Source: Natronorubrum sulfidifaciens JCM 14089 (lineage in GTDB: Archaea > Halobacteriota > Halobacteria > Halobacteriales > Natrialbaceae). Taken from it: a stretch of 64,000 nt of DNA. The position numbers and the translations under genes were made by a program. The DNA lies in assembly GCF_000337735.1 (NCBI RefSeq), contig NZ_AOHX01000025.1:44539-108538 (forward strand). The letters run 5' to 3'. Below, in pieces: positions 46,644 to 55,587 of this stretch. A model generated the notes under the pieces. The model ran no database searches and had not been told where the DNA came from. It saw only the letters and a list, made by a program, of their open reading frames with translations. How positions within the stretch are numbered: position 1 is the stretch's first letter; each line of letters opens with the position of its first letter.

Positions 46644-47894
46644 ATGGAGTACCACGACTCTGAGAAAGCGAAGGCGGTTGCAGGACGCGTTGAGGACTTT
46701 ATGGACGAGGTCGTCCTCCCGCGCGAACGCGAGGCGCTTGCGACCGGCGAGCCGATCACGACCGACGAACTCGAGGGCCTCTGGGAGCAGGCCAAAGCGC
46801 GGGACCTGTTCGCCCCGCAGATGCCCGAGAAGTACGGTGGTCAAGGACTCGATTTCAGCGATATGCTCCCCTCGTTCGAACAGGTCGGGCGCTCGCTGAT
46901 CGGCGCACACGCGATCCGCGCGAACGCCCCGCAGGAAGGAAACATGCACACCTTGGAGATGGTTGGGACAGAAGACCAGAAAGAAGAGTGGCTGCGGCCG
47001 CTCGTTCAGGGTGAGATCTCCTCGGCGTTTGCGATGACCGAGCCCAAACAGGGCGGCGGGTCGGACCCGAAGATGCTCCAGAGCACCGCCGTCAAAGATG
47101 GCGACGAGTGGGTCGTCAACGCCCACAAGTGGTGGACGACCGACGGCCTCGACGCGGATTTCTATCTCGTGATGGCTCGAACCGATCTGGACGCCCACCC
47201 CTACGAGGGAACGTCGATCATCCTCGTCCCCGCCGATGCGGATGGCGTCGAAGTCGTCCGCAACATCCCCCACCTCGGCGGCCACGACATCACCGAACGC
47301 GAGGGCGGCCACGCCGAGATGAAGTTCAACAACGTTCGCGTGCCGGTCGAAAACACGATCGGCGAGGAAGGGCAGGGCTTTCAGGTCGCCCAGATGCGAC
47401 TCGGCGGCGGGCGACTCACCCACTGTATGCGCTACTCCGGGATGGCCGAGCGCTCGCTCAACATCGCGAAGGCGTATCTCAGCGAGCGCGAGGCGTTCGG
47501 AACGACCTTAGACGAGAAACAGGCGCTTCGCCACCGGATCGCCGACGCCGAAACGCAGCTCCACGCCGCACGGACGATGGTCCGCCACGCCGCGCGCGAA
47601 CTCGACCGCAGCGACGCCCGAATCGAGGTCGCGATGTCGAAGGTATTCACCGCGAACGTTACCAACGAGGCGATCGATCTCGCGCTCCAGTGTTGTGGCG
47701 GCAACGGCATCGGGAAAGACCTCCCAATCGCGCACTTCTACGAGGACGTCCGTGCGTTCCGGATCGTCGACGGAGCCGACGAGGTCCACCGTCGCTCGAT
47801 CGCTCGCTGGGCGTTCGACGACATCGCCGACGAAGAGATCGAACACGCCCTCCAGTTCGACGAGAACCTGCGTATCGACGCCCTCGACGAGTAA
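46644..47894 (+). CDS. Acyl-CoA dehydrogenase
   Basis: This 416-aa FAD enzyme oxidises acyl-CoA to 2-enoyl-CoA. ACAD marks: FAMTEPKQGGGSDP (substrate/FAD loop), WVVNAHKWWTTDG, NVRVPVENTIGEEGQGF, GGGRLTHCMRYSGMAER, QCCGGNGIGKDLPI and EVHRRSIARW at the C terminus. The catalytic base is not fixed by reading alone. The start MEYHDSEKAK at 46644 follows an operator-like dyad at the TATA position; the frame opening at 46605 would start within that dyad. It lies opposite the thiolase gene (convergent ends) and fits beta-oxidation. Confidence 0.95.
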   Translation: MEYHDSEKAKAVAGRVEDFMDEVVLPREREALATGEPITTDELEGLWEQAKARDLFAPQMPEKYGGQGLDFSDMLPSFEQVGRSLIGAHAIRANAPQEGNMHTLEMVGTEDQKEEWLRPLVQGEISSAFAMTEPKQGGGSDPKMLQSTAVKDGDEWVVNAHKWWTTDGLDADFYLVMARTDLDAHPYEGTSIILVPADADGVEVVRNIPHLGGHDITEREGGHAEMKFNNVRVPVENTIGEEGQGFQVAQMRLGGGRLTHCMRYSGMAERSLNIAKAYLSEREAFGTTLDEKQALRHRIADAETQLHAARTMVRHAARELDRSDARIEVAMSKVFTANVTNEAIDLALQCCGGNGIGKDLPIAHFYEDVRAFRIVDGADEVHRRSIARWAFDDIADEEIEHALQFDENLRIDALDE

Positions 47895-47938
47895 CCTCGA
47901 GCGTTCGTTTCGCGGTCGTAATTTCGAGTCGTGGCCGT

Positions 47939-49126
47939 CTAGACGCGCTCGATAATCGTCGCGATCCCCTGTCCGAAGCCGATACACATCGTCGAGAGCG
48001 CGGTATCCTGGCCCGTCCGCTCGAGTTCGTGCACGAGCTTCGTCAGCAACGCTGCGCCGGTCGCCCCGAGCGGGTGGCCGTGTGCGATCGCGCCGCCGTT
48101 GACGTTGACGTCCTCCCACGACGCGCCGGTTTCCTCAAGCCAGGCGGCGACGACTGACGCGAACGCCTCGTTGACTTCGAAAAGGTCGATGTCGCCGATC
48201 GTCATACCGGCTTTCTCGAGGACCTGTTCAGTCGCCGGGATCGGCCCGGTGAGCATCGTCACGGGATCGACGCCGACGACCTCGGTCTGGGTGATGCGGG
48301 CCATCGGCTCCCAGCCGTGTTCCGCGGCGGCCGCCTCGCTCGTGACCAGCAGCGCCGACGCGCCGTCGACGATCCCCGAGGAGTTGCCCGGATGGTGGAC
48401 GCCTTCGCCGTCTTCGCGGAACGACAGCGGCAGCTTCGAGAGGGTCTCGAGGTCGGTTTCGGGTCGCGGATGTTCGTCCTGCTCGACGGTGATTGTCTCA
48501 CGGGTCGCTTCGCTCTCACCCTCGAGTTCGGTCTCGACGGGCACGACCTGATCGTCGTACCGGCCCGCCTCCCACGCGTCGCCCCAGCGGCGCTGGGAGT
48601 CGACCGCGAGTTCGTCCAGTTGCTCGCGCGTGAAGCCGTAGTTCTCCGCGATCCGTTCGGCCCCTTCACCCTGATGGGTTAGCTCGTCGAAGTGCTCGAA
48701 GTAGGTGTCCGTGACGGCATTCCCGCCAGAGACGCCGTCAGCGCCGTCCGAACCCAACGGCACGCGAGTCATGTGCTCGACGCCGCCGGCGATCAGTACG
48801 TCGTGTTGGCCGGCCATGACGTTCGTCGCGGCGAAGTTGACCGCCTGCTGGCCGGAGCCACACATTCGATTGAGCTGGACGCCGGGGACGACGTCGCCCC
48901 AGCCGGCGACCATCGGTGCGAGGCGACCGATATTGAGCCCCTGCTCGTCGATCGGCGTAACACAGCCGTAGATGACGTCCTCGATCGTTTCGGGGTCGAA
49001 CCCGTTGCGCTCAGCGAGCGCCTCGAGCGGTTTCGCTGCCAGATCCTGCGGATGTGTGTCCCGGAACGAGCCGTCTCGCTTGCCGAAAGGGGTCCGAACC
49101 GCGTCGACGATGACTGCATTGGTCAT
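47939..49126 (-). CDS. Acetyl-CoA C-acyltransferase (thiolase)
   Basis: This 395-aa thiolase catalyses the last step of beta-oxidation or the reverse condensation. The nucleophile Cys lies in QLNRMCGSGQQAVNFAA (residue about 89), the His in GGAIAHGHPLGATGAALLTK and the second Cys in TMCIGFGQGIATI near the C terminus. The start MTNAVIVDAV at 49126 is chosen over 49135. On the opposite strand and divergently, the dehydratase gene follows. The divergent region carries a dyad at 49246-49261. Confidence 0.95.
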   Translation of the reverse strand: MTNAVIVDAVRTPFGKRDGSFRDTHPQDLAAKPLEALAERNGFDPETIEDVIYGCVTPIDEQGLNIGRLAPMVAGWGDVVPGVQLNRMCGSGQQAVNFAATNVMAGQHDVLIAGGVEHMTRVPLGSDGADGVSGGNAVTDTYFEHFDELTHQGEGAERIAENYGFTREQLDELAVDSQRRWGDAWEAGRYDDQVVPVETELEGESEATRETITVEQDEHPRPETDLETLSKLPLSFREDGEGVHHPGNSSGIVDGASALLVTSEAAAAEHGWEPMARITQTEVVGVDPVTMLTGPIPATEQVLEKAGMTIGDIDLFEVNEAFASVVAAWLEETGASWEDVNVNGGAIAHGHPLGATGAALLTKLVHELERTGQDTALSTMCIGFGQGIATIIERV

Positions 49127-49245
49127 TGTTCTCATGGTACTCTCTCAGCGCACCCCATAGACGTTCCGCTCGATCTCGAGGCCGTGTTCGGTGCACAGCG
49201 AGCCCGTTACGGGGGATCGGGGACTCGAGAGGGACACTTATGACA

Positions 49246-49261
49246 GTTGTTCACTAACAAC
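49246..49261 (+). promoter_or_regulatory. Operator-like dyad at the thiolase/dehydratase divergent region
   Basis: GTTGTTCACTAACAAC is a perfect 6-4-6 dyad. Its central 14 bases share 11 with the acyl-CoA dehydrogenase dyad (46608-46621), consensus TTGTWCAYTWACAA. A TATA-like CTTATG at about 49238-49243 immediately precedes it. Confidence 0.6.
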
Positions 49262-49297
49262 CCCGGAGATGGAGCGAAACCGGACCACGACGTCACG

Positions 49298-49357
49298 ATG
49301 CCCGCAGCTGAAGACGTGCCCGACCGCCCGGTCGACGCAGACGAGTACTCGAGGTGA
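49298..49357 (+). CDS. Possible short acidic leader ORF (19 aa)
   Basis: ATG at 49298 reads MPAAEDVPDRPVDADEYSR and stops with TGA at 49355-49357, overlapping the GTG start of the dehydratase gene in the GTGA style. The codons look haloarchaeal, and the frame can be followed upstream without a stop to about 49244 (TNNPGDGAKPDHDV). It may be a translated leader, the remnant of a longer upstream gene, or chance. Confidence 0.3.
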   Translation: MPAAEDVPDRPVDADEYSR

Positions 49358-50379
49358 TATCCGTGCCCAGTAAGTCGATGGCCGACCTCGAGGCGATGGT
49401 CGGCGACTCGCGGGTTACCGTCGAAGAGTTTCGGATCGAGCGGGGCAAAGTCGAGGAGTTCGCGCGGGCGATCACGGACCGGAACCCAGTGTTTCGGGAC
49501 GCAGTCGTCGCACGCGAGCGCGGTTACGACCGAATTCCGGCCCCACTGACGTACGCCCGTGTCAGCACGTTTCCACGGTATCGAGCCGACGGCGTCGAGG
49601 GTCACGGCTTCGACCTCGGCTTCGAGCCCGAGTACGTCCTCCACGGCGAGCAGGCCTACGAGTACGAACGGCCGCTACAGGTCGGCGACGTGCTGACGGG
49701 TACGACCACGCTTTCCGACGTCTACCAGCGCGACGGCGGCCGGGCCGGGACGATGACGTTCGCCGTCTACGAGACTGCCTACCGAGACGGCGATGACGAA
49801 CTCGTCCTCACGGAACGGGCGACCGTGATCGAAACCGAGGGTGCCGTACAGAACGCCGACGCGGAGGAACGTCGCGACACGGCAGCCGGCTCGAGCGACG
49901 CCACCAGCGAAACGGCGGCAGCGACGGTCGGCACTGAACCGGACGCGGAGGTGCGTTCCCCCGTCACATCCATCGATGACATCGCCGTCGGCGACACCGG
50001 GCCGACGATCGTCGTCGACGACCTCTCGCGCCAGCAGTTCGTCAAATACGCGGGTGCGAGCGGCGATTTCAATCCGATCCACTACGACGAGCCCTACGCC
50101 CGCGCGGCCGGTAACGAAAGCGTCTTCGGACAGGGGATGTTCACTGCCGGCGTCACCTCGCGGGCCGTCACCGACTGGGTCGGCCTCGAGGCCGTGTCGT
50201 CGTTCCGGGTCCGCTTTCACTCGCAGGTCTTCCCCGGCGAGACGATCATCGCGAACGGCGAGGTCGTCGACAGCCAGCCCAGCGATGGCGTCGTCGAACT
50301 GGCTCTCGAGGCGACGACTCACCACGGCGAGCCGGTACTGACCGGGACGGCGACAGTGGCGCTCTCGACCGACAACTGA
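49354..50379 (+). CDS. Double-hotdog MaoC-type enoyl-CoA hydratase/dehydratase
   Basis: This 341-aa protein has two hotdog domains. Residues about 15-135 form a FAS1/HADH-like N-terminal domain (EFRIERGKVEEFARAITDRNPVF, GRAGTMTFAVYETAYRD). Residues about 205-340 form a MaoC domain with the catalytic pattern FVKYAGASGDFNPIHYDEPYARAAG (Asp-His) and GQGMFTAGVTSRAVTDWVG. Such double proteins hydrate longer enoyl-CoAs. The start is one of GTG 49354, GTG 49363 or ATG 49378; the first overlaps a short upstream frame. It shares an operator-like dyad with the acyl-CoA dehydrogenase gene, supporting a role in beta-oxidation. Confidence 0.87.
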   Translation: MISVPSKSMADLEAMVGDSRVTVEEFRIERGKVEEFARAITDRNPVFRDAVVARERGYDRIPAPLTYARVSTFPRYRADGVEGHGFDLGFEPEYVLHGEQAYEYERPLQVGDVLTGTTTLSDVYQRDGGRAGTMTFAVYETAYRDGDDELVLTERATVIETEGAVQNADAEERRDTAAGSSDATSETAAATVGTEPDAEVRSPVTSIDDIAVGDTGPTIVVDDLSRQQFVKYAGASGDFNPIHYDEPYARAAGNESVFGQGMFTAGVTSRAVTDWVGLEAVSSFRVRFHSQVFPGETIIANGEVVDSQPSDGVVELALEATTHHGEPVLTGTATVALSTDN

Positions 50380-50644
50380 GACGGGCTGCGGTCCCGGGCG
50401 AAAGGACACGTTCCTCGCTGTTTGTCGACTACTAATGTGCGTCTGCAACGCCGGTCGTATCGCGCCGCCGGCTTGCATTATGTGGTCTTTACTCCGGTTT
50501 CATATGCTGCCAGCGAGCGCGAGTGGCTCGTCCCAGTGGCACCCCCTCGAGACACGGTCAAAAACGGGGTAAGAACTGCATAGACAACGATTGCTTTCGG
50601 TTACAAGCCGGATAACTACAACCGGTCACAGCTACCGACCGAGT

Positions 50645-50860
50645 ATGATCACCTGCAGTAACTGCGAGACGCCCCAATTCCTGCAGATTACCCAGAGCCG
50701 TGTCTACTTCGAAGACGGAGAGATGATCAACGAAATCTCCGAGACCTACGAGTGTACGCTCTGTGAGGGCAACGGCCGATACGTCTACGACGAGGATCGG
50801 AACAAAGAGACCGTCACCGGTGACGTCGAACTCACGACTGAACGGCCGAAGTTCGCCTGA
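50645..50860 (+). CDS. Small cysteine-knuckle protein of unknown function
   Basis: This 71-aa protein begins MITCSNCETPQFLQITQSRV. Two CxxC pairs (CSNC at residues 4-7 and CTLC at about 37-40) suggest a zinc ribbon. The C-terminal part is polar and acidic (GNGRYVYDEDRNKETVTGD). It is conserved-looking but unrecognised. It precedes the convergent end of the gvp operon by 114 nt and need not be related to it. Confidence 0.7.
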   Translation: MITCSNCETPQFLQITQSRVYFEDGEMINEISETYECTLCEGNGRYVYDEDRNKETVTGDVELTTERPKFA

Positions 50861-50974
50861 GCACTCGCCGACTCGAGCGATGATCCAACGAAACCGCGCA
50901 CGATCGCTGGCGTATGGTCTTGTCCGCGTTCGGTTCCGAGGTCGAATCGGCTCGAGCAGTGGGTGATGCTTGTT

Positions 50975-51241
50975 TTATAAGGTTTCAGTTCCGTCTCGAG
51001 AGTGACGATTGCGCTGGTGCTGACGACGGGTGACCGCCGATCGCCGGCGTTCGATATCCCATGCTTCGAAAAGGCCGTACTCGTTCATCGTCTCCATGCC
51101 CGCGATGGCCGCCGTGAGTTTGATTCCGACGAGCGGAATCTCTGCGATCGAGACGATCACGTCCGCACGGAGGATCGCCCCGTCTCTGAGCAGGACATCG
51201 AGGACATCGACGAGCGCCTCGTCGTCTTTTCGCGGTCTCAT
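50975..51241 (-). CDS. gvpM: Gas vesicle protein GvpM
   Basis: This 88-aa member of the GvpA/J/M family is a minor gas vesicle component needed early in assembly. The GvpA-like core is clear: VDVLDVLLRDGAILRADVIVSIAEIPLVGIKLTAAIAGME (residues about 11-50, read in parts), followed by MNEYGLFEAWD. It lacks the GvpA C-terminal half. The start overlaps gvpL by four bases (51238-51241). It is the last gene of the gvpF-M operon. Confidence 0.93.
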   Translation of the reverse strand: MRPRKDDEALVDVLDVLLRDGAILRADVIVSIAEIPLVGIKLTAAIAGMETMNEYGLFEAWDIERRRSAVTRRQHQRNRHSRDGTETL

Positions 51242-52146
51242 TGCTGGTGGAGATCCGAATCCGCTGGCTCATCGTCGCCGCCCAGTTCCGGCGCGAACGT
51301 GTAGGGCGGCCACGGGCCGGTAAATCTGACCTCGAGGCCGTCGGTCGCCGCGACGTCGTCGAGAATCGACCCGATCACTCCCTCGTCGTCTTCGTGGGCG
51401 AGTATGGTGAGCCGACAGAGCGATTCGCCGTTGTGTTCGTCGCCGGCGATCTCGGCCACGTCATCCGAGAGCGATGCCGTCGGCGAGCGCTCGAGGGTGT
51501 GGACCTCTCGCGTATGCTCGTCGAGTCGCGCCTTGAGGTCGGCCGTCAGTGACTCGCGACGACCCGCCCGCAGTTCCGTGAGTCGCTGGTCGAGCTGCTT
51601 CTCGAGCAGGTACGCCGTCCCCTCGGTTGCGTCGTCGATCTTCGACGTGAGTTCCTGAAGCCGGTCGTCACGGGCAACCAGTTCGTCGTCGCTGATCGGG
51701 TCGGTCTCGACGACCTCGACCCGGTACTCCCAGTGGGCTGTAAGCTCCGAGAGGGTCTGCTCGAGGGTGTCCGCCTCCTCGCGAAGCCACTCGCGGACAC
51801 CGTCGTCGTCGCCGCGGAGGATCGTGTCGAACTGGAACGGGATTGGAGTGCCGAAGGCCTCGCCGGCCTCGTCGACGACCGTCTGGTGGCGGACGAGCCA
51901 GCGCCGGATCTGCGTGAGATCCGCCGAGTCGTAGATGCCATCGCAGGCGTGGACGACCGCGCCGATACCGTCCTCGACGACGACCGAGACTGACTCACCG
52001 TCGACGCCGGTCGTCTCGAGCGAGTCGCCCGCGTCGGCCCGGACGAGACAGTAGAGATACCGTCCGTCCTCGATCTCGGGGACCCCGTCGCCGGCCGTCT
52101 CGGCATCGTCGACGCCCTCGAGGCGGTCCACTCGATCGGAGCTCAC
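51238..52146 (-). CDS. gvpL: Gas vesicle protein GvpL
   Basis: This 302-aa member of the GvpF/L family is thought to bind GvpA and other accessory proteins during nucleation. The N-terminal YLYCLVRAD and the C-terminal [17 protein letters not shown] are the hallmark start and end of GvpF/L proteins. The middle contains charged coiled-coil-like helices (about 130-230). The N-terminal 25 residues are an acidic extension. It overlaps gvpK by four bases (52143-52146). Confidence 0.94.
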   Translation of the reverse strand: MSSDRVDRLEGVDDAETAGDGVPEIEDGRYLYCLVRADAGDSLETTGVDGESVSVVVEDGIGAVVHACDGIYDSADLTQIRRWLVRHQTVVDEAGEAFGTPIPFQFDTILRGDDDGVREWLREEADTLEQTLSELTAHWEYRVEVVETDPISDDELVARDDRLQELTSKIDDATEGTAYLLEKQLDQRLTELRAGRRESLTADLKARLDEHTREVHTLERSPTASLSDDVAEIAGDEHNGESLCRLTILAHEDDEGVIGSILDDVAATDGLEVRFTGPWPPYTFAPELGGDDEPADSDLHQQ

Positions 52147-52487
52147 TGCTCGTCACCTCCGAACACGGAGTAGCCGGGTGCGGGCGCGATCTCGGGCTCG
52201 CCGTGGAGCTGTTCGATCACGTCGTTGACCAGCCCGTTCAGGTCGTCGCGGAGATCGTCGACACTGTCTTCGATCTCCTCGTCGCGTTTGAGCTGTTCGA
52301 TCTCGGCTTCGATCGTCGCGAGCTGGCGGCCGAGGCGCTCGATTTCTTCGTCTGAGAGATTGCCCGACTCCATGCGGCGGACGGCTTCGCGCTCTAAGGC
52401 GGCGATCAAAATCTCGATGACAGTGACGACGAGACTCACCAGTCCCTGACGTGCGTCCTCACCGTCGCCGACGTCGATCTGCGTCAT
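52143..52487 (-). CDS. gvpK: Gas vesicle protein GvpK
   Basis: This 114-aa GvpK family protein carries [46 protein letters not shown], and [15 protein letters not shown], all typical of GvpK. The long amphipathic helix suggests oligomerisation. It overlaps gvpJ and gvpL by four bases on both sides. GvpK is an accessory protein required for assembly in Halobacterium and bacteria. Confidence 0.95.
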   Translation of the reverse strand: MTQIDVGDGEDARQGLVSLVVTVIEILIAALEREAVRRMESGNLSDEEIERLGRQLATIEAEIEQLKRDEEIEDSVDDLRDDLNGLVNDVIEQLHGEPEIAPAPGYSVFGGDEQ

Positions 52488-53047
52488 TCGTTCTCACCAT
52501 CCGTATCCGCCGTCTCCGTGTCGCCGTCTGTTGTCTCCGTGTCAGCACTGTCGTTCGCGTCGGCATCGTCGTCGCTGAGCAGATCGAATCCGCCGCTCGT
52601 CGGCTGGTCCGGCTCCGGCCGCGCGCCGACGTGTTCAGTTCCACGATTGTCGTTCTCGTCGCGTCCACCACGGCTGGTTGACTCGCCATCGGCACTCGAG
52701 TCCTCCGCCCGCGTCTCGTCTGCGTACCGTTCGTCAGGCGTGACGTTGACACCGCGTGTCGGGTCGATCGGTGGTTTCGGCCGGTCCATCTCGGCGAGTT
52801 CGGGCTCGTCGACCGCGGCGGCGACGCGGCGCATGTCGGTCCCCTCGGGGAACTCGAGGCCGTATTTGGCCGCCGTCTCGAAGGAGGCGATGGCAGCCCG
52901 AACCTGCACGCCGAGCAGTTGCGTGTCGCCGATCGAGACGGCGATGTCGGCGTTGATGACGATGCCCTTGTCAAGCAGCATCTCGACGACTTCCGCGAGG
53001 TCGGTCTTCTGGCGACTCGGCTGGAAGTCAGTAACCACGCCGTTCAC
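52484..53047 (-). CDS. gvpJ: Gas vesicle protein GvpJ
   Basis: This 187-aa GvpA/J/M-type protein has the core [52 protein letters not shown] (residues about 14-66, read in parts) and an acidic, low-complexity C-terminal tail (about 75-187) rich in Asp/Glu/Thr/Ser, longer than the core itself. GvpJ is a minor wall or tip component. An 80-nt gap separates it from the upstream gvpI-position gene, the only sizeable gap in this operon, so a promoter there is possible. Confidence 0.94.
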   Translation of the reverse strand: MNGVVTDFQPSRQKTDLAEVVEMLLDKGIVINADIAVSIGDTQLLGVQVRAAIASFETAAKYGLEFPEGTDMRRVAAAVDEPELAEMDRPKPPIDPTRGVNVTPDERYADETRAEDSSADGESTSRGGRDENDNRGTEHVGARPEPDQPTSGGFDLLSDDDADANDSADTETTDGDTETADTDGENE

Positions 53048-53127
53048 CTCCGACTCGAGTCATCGGGGTCGGCCGTTCGCAGGCGATATTCGTCGGCTCA
53101 CGTCGTCTCCGGGTCAGTGTGGGTCGG

Positions 53128-54027
53128 TCAGTCATGTTCGGTCCTCCGTTTTTCCCGTTCGATCTCGAACCGGCGACCGTAGATCCGTTTGCGGCTGGGT
53201 GCCGTCGAGAGTTTGACCTCCTGTGGGACGGTCGAGTAGCGAGCGCCGCTCCCGAGGTCGCGGCGGTCGGTCGGGATCGTCGACGCCGCCGTCGGGTTCC
53301 GCGAGTTCGTGCTGGTGTCCTGCCGACGCATCTTCTCGCGGTTTTGTTCGTAGAGTCGTTCGAACTTCTCGTGGGTCTCGAGCAGCGCCCATCGGAAGGC
53401 GTCGATCCCCTTCATCGCCTGCTGCTGGATGGCGACCTGATACGCCTCCGGGTCGTCCTCGACGTCGATATCGCCGAGGGCCTCTTTCGCCGCGGTCGTC
53501 GAATCCATCTCCGTCCCGAGGAGACCGTCGTCACCGCCGAGGAGTTGCCCGCCATCATCGTCGGCGATGCCCGACACCGCCTTTTCGACCACTCCGGCGT
53601 CGTCGCCGTCCTCGAGGTCGTCGACCGCGTCGTCGAGTTCGCGTTTCTCCTCCCAGATGGCGGCCAGATCCGCGGCGTTCCAGGCGTTCAGCAGGTCGAT
53701 CGCATCGACCAGTGCCGTGACGTCGACGAGTTCGCTGACGCCCTTGTCCTCGTTCGCCAGCACGTCGGGGATCTCGCCCAGTTCGATCGCCTCGAGGAGT
53801 TCGTCTCCGTTGACCGCCGCCGGCAACTCGCGCAGATCGATCGCCTCGAGCAGGTCCCCGACTTCGGTTGCCACCCGCGCGAGGGTGTCGACGTCGCCGA
53901 TTGCCGTCTCGATGATCTCATCGTCGAGTGCGTCGAGCGTCTCCGCGTCGCCGAGCGTCGACTCGAGCCGCTGGAGGCTCTCCGTAGCGTCCTCGAGCAG
54001 TGTTTCGAAACCGTCGTCGGGGCTCAT
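53128..54027 (-). CDS. Unusual 299-aa protein in the gvpI position
   Basis: The gene sits exactly where gvpI lies in halobacterial clusters and overlaps gvpH by four bases (54024-54027). GvpI proteins are, from memory, about 140-150 aa and basic. Here residues 1-170 are acidic and Leu-rich with a repeated pattern: DLLEAIDLRELPAAV (58-72), ELLEAIELGEIPDVL (76-90), then ALVDAIDLLNAW (105-116). Residues 195-299 are polar and end basic (KLSTAPSRKRIYGRRFEIER, KRRTEHD), which suits a GvpI-like tail. This may be a fusion of an unrelated acidic helical domain with a GvpI-like end, or a separate protein. The start MSPDDGFETLL at 54027 is preferred over the frame opening at 54132. Confidence 0.8.
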   Translation of the reverse strand: MSPDDGFETLLEDATESLQRLESTLGDAETLDALDDEIIETAIGDVDTLARVATEVGDLLEAIDLRELPAAVNGDELLEAIELGEIPDVLANEDKGVSELVDVTALVDAIDLLNAWNAADLAAIWEEKRELDDAVDDLEDGDDAGVVEKAVSGIADDDGGQLLGGDDGLLGTEMDSTTAAKEALGDIDVEDDPEAYQVAIQQQAMKGIDAFRWALLETHEKFERLYEQNREKMRRQDTSTNSRNPTAASTIPTDRRDLGSGARYSTVPQEVKLSTAPSRKRIYGRRFEIEREKRRTEHD

Positions 54028-54578
54028 TCGTCGCCCTCCTGGTCGTCGGTCCCGGTTTCCGTCGGTTCCGGCGTGATCCGGACCGTAAGCACGCCGTTTG
54101 TGATCACCGCGTCGGCCGTCCGGTCGCGCCACGGGACCTCGAGGCGGCCGAGTTCGCGATCCGAGACGGCAACGACGAGCGTGGCGTCGTCACCGAAGCC
54201 GACGGTGACGTCGTCCGGATCGGCACCGGCCACGTCGGCGATCACGAGCAGTTCGTCCTCGAACTCTCGCGTCGTCAGATGGTGGTCGCTCGAGGGTGTC
54301 GATGGGGGCGTCTCCGCACGGGTGCGTCGCGTTCGTGGCCGACGTCCCGATCGCTCCCGGCCGGCCGCTGTTCCGGAGCGGCGTTCGACGCGCGGGCGGT
54401 CGTCGGACGACAACCCGGTTCGAATCGACACGTTGTACTCGAATCGAGTTCGGTCGGGCTGTCGCCCCGACGCCGAGTCGTCGAGCCACTGCAACGCCGT
54501 GAGCAGATTCGAGAGCCAGTGGCGCTCGTCGGTCGATGCATCCGGAGTGTCGTCCCGTTCGGGATCGTCTCGTGACAT
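54024..54578 (-). CDS. gvpH: Gas vesicle protein GvpH (Hsp20-like)
   Basis: This 184-aa protein has an N-terminal WLSNLLTALQWLDDS, a low-complexity Arg/Ser-rich middle (about 60-100), and an alpha-crystallin/Hsp20-like domain at the C terminus (about 100-175: HHLTTREFEDELLVIADVAGADPDDVTVGFG, then ITNGVLTVRI). GvpH acts as a chaperone-like partner of GvpI and GvpA. Its start overlaps the gvpG stop by one base (TAATG-type arrangement at 54576-54580). Confidence 0.92.
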   Translation of the reverse strand: MSRDDPERDDTPDASTDERHWLSNLLTALQWLDDSASGRQPDRTRFEYNVSIRTGLSSDDRPRVERRSGTAAGRERSGRRPRTRRTRAETPPSTPSSDHHLTTREFEDELLVIADVAGADPDDVTVGFGDDATLVVAVSDRELGRLEVPWRDRTADAVITNGVLTVRITPEPTETGTDDQEGDE

Positions 54579-54832
54579 TACGATTTTACCTCCACACGCC
54601 CGCTTGTGAGCCGTTCGTGGACGTCGCGGGCGATCTCGAGTTCGGCCTCGAGTTCGGCTTTCCGTTCCTGATACACCGTCTCGGGGCGTTCGCCGAGTTC
54701 GTACAGCAGCTGGTTTTCCTTGAGCTCGTCCTCGAGCGCGTCGACGTCGTAGAGTTCGCTGAGCGCCATCGTGTGGAGCGTATCCACGATGCCGACGAAC
54801 GGCCGGAACAGGAGGTCATCGAGAATGAACAT
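54578..54832 (-). CDS. gvpG: Gas vesicle protein GvpG
   Basis: This 84-aa helical protein begins MFILDDLLFRPFVGIVDTLHTMA, the typical GvpG start, and has the charged helix ELKENQLLYELGERPETVYQ, DVHERLTSGRVEVKS. GvpG works with GvpF and GvpL in early assembly. It is 2 nt from gvpF and overlaps gvpH by one base. Confidence 0.95.
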   Translation of the reverse strand: MFILDDLLFRPFVGIVDTLHTMALSELYDVDALEDELKENQLLYELGERPETVYQERKAELEAELEIARDVHERLTSGRVEVKS

Positions 54833-54834
54833 GG

Positions 54835-55458
54835 TTAGCGCTGGGCCCCGATTGTGACGTCGACGAAGCTGTACGGTGCGAACGGCCCCGTATACCGAAC
54901 GATGAGGTCGTCGTGGGCGTCCTCGAGTCGAGCGACTGCCTCGTCGAAGCGCTCACGATCGTCGCGCTCGACGAGATAGGAGCGATTGAGGACGAGGCGG
55001 TCGCTGAACAGGTCGTTCGGGACCGACTGGGCGGCGATCGGCTCGAGTTCGTCAGCGACGGCATCCTCGAGGGCGTCGTCGTCGATGTCTGTGTCTTCCT
55101 CGCGAACGAGCTTGAGTCCGAGTTCGATCCGGCCCTCGATGTCGTTCAATGCACGTCGAAACGCCGGTCTGGCACCCCGGAGGACGTTTTTCAGCTCCCG
55201 GTCGCTCTCGAAAGCCATCCCGAACTGCATCGGGACGACCGTCCGTCCGCCGTCGCGGTCCATGACCTCACGGAGGACCTCGTCGTGGCGCGTGGCGTCC
55301 TCGTCGGTCTCTTCGGGCTCTGTCGTATCGATGTTGGAGACGACGGCACTGAGTCGGCGGTGTGAAACCGTGTAGACGTGGTCTGCGCCGGCGACGGCGT
55401 CGGTTTCGAACTCGACTGGCTCATCCGCCATGATGCCGTAGACGTATCGATTCGTCAT
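54835..55458 (-). CDS. gvpF: Gas vesicle protein GvpF
   Basis: This 207-aa GvpF/L family member has NRYVYGIMAD at the N terminus, SHRRLSAVVSNID, VVPMQFGMAFES, VLRGARPAFRRALNDIEGRIELGLKL (read in parts) and VRYTGPFAPYSFVDVTI at the C terminus, all family hallmarks. GvpF has been shown to bind GvpA in related species. It is the first gene of the gvpFGHIJKLM operon and is divergent from gvpA, sharing a 345-nt promoter region. Confidence 0.96.
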   Translation of the reverse strand: MTNRYVYGIMADEPVEFETDAVAGADHVYTVSHRRLSAVVSNIDTTEPEETDEDATRHDEVLREVMDRDGGRTVVPMQFGMAFESDRELKNVLRGARPAFRRALNDIEGRIELGLKLVREEDTDIDDDALEDAVADELEPIAAQSVPNDLFSDRLVLNRSYLVERDDRERFDEAVARLEDAHDDLIVRYTGPFAPYSFVDVTIGAQR

Positions 55459-55587
55459 CGGTCGACCACCAACCGAGCGTGTCGGCGACCGCTCGACGAC
55501 GCTACTCGTGCCCGTCGGCGCGGGCCCAGTTCAGCTTCGGTTTCCGGAGGGATCGGTCGGACGGATATCATGGGTGTAGATTGTCGA

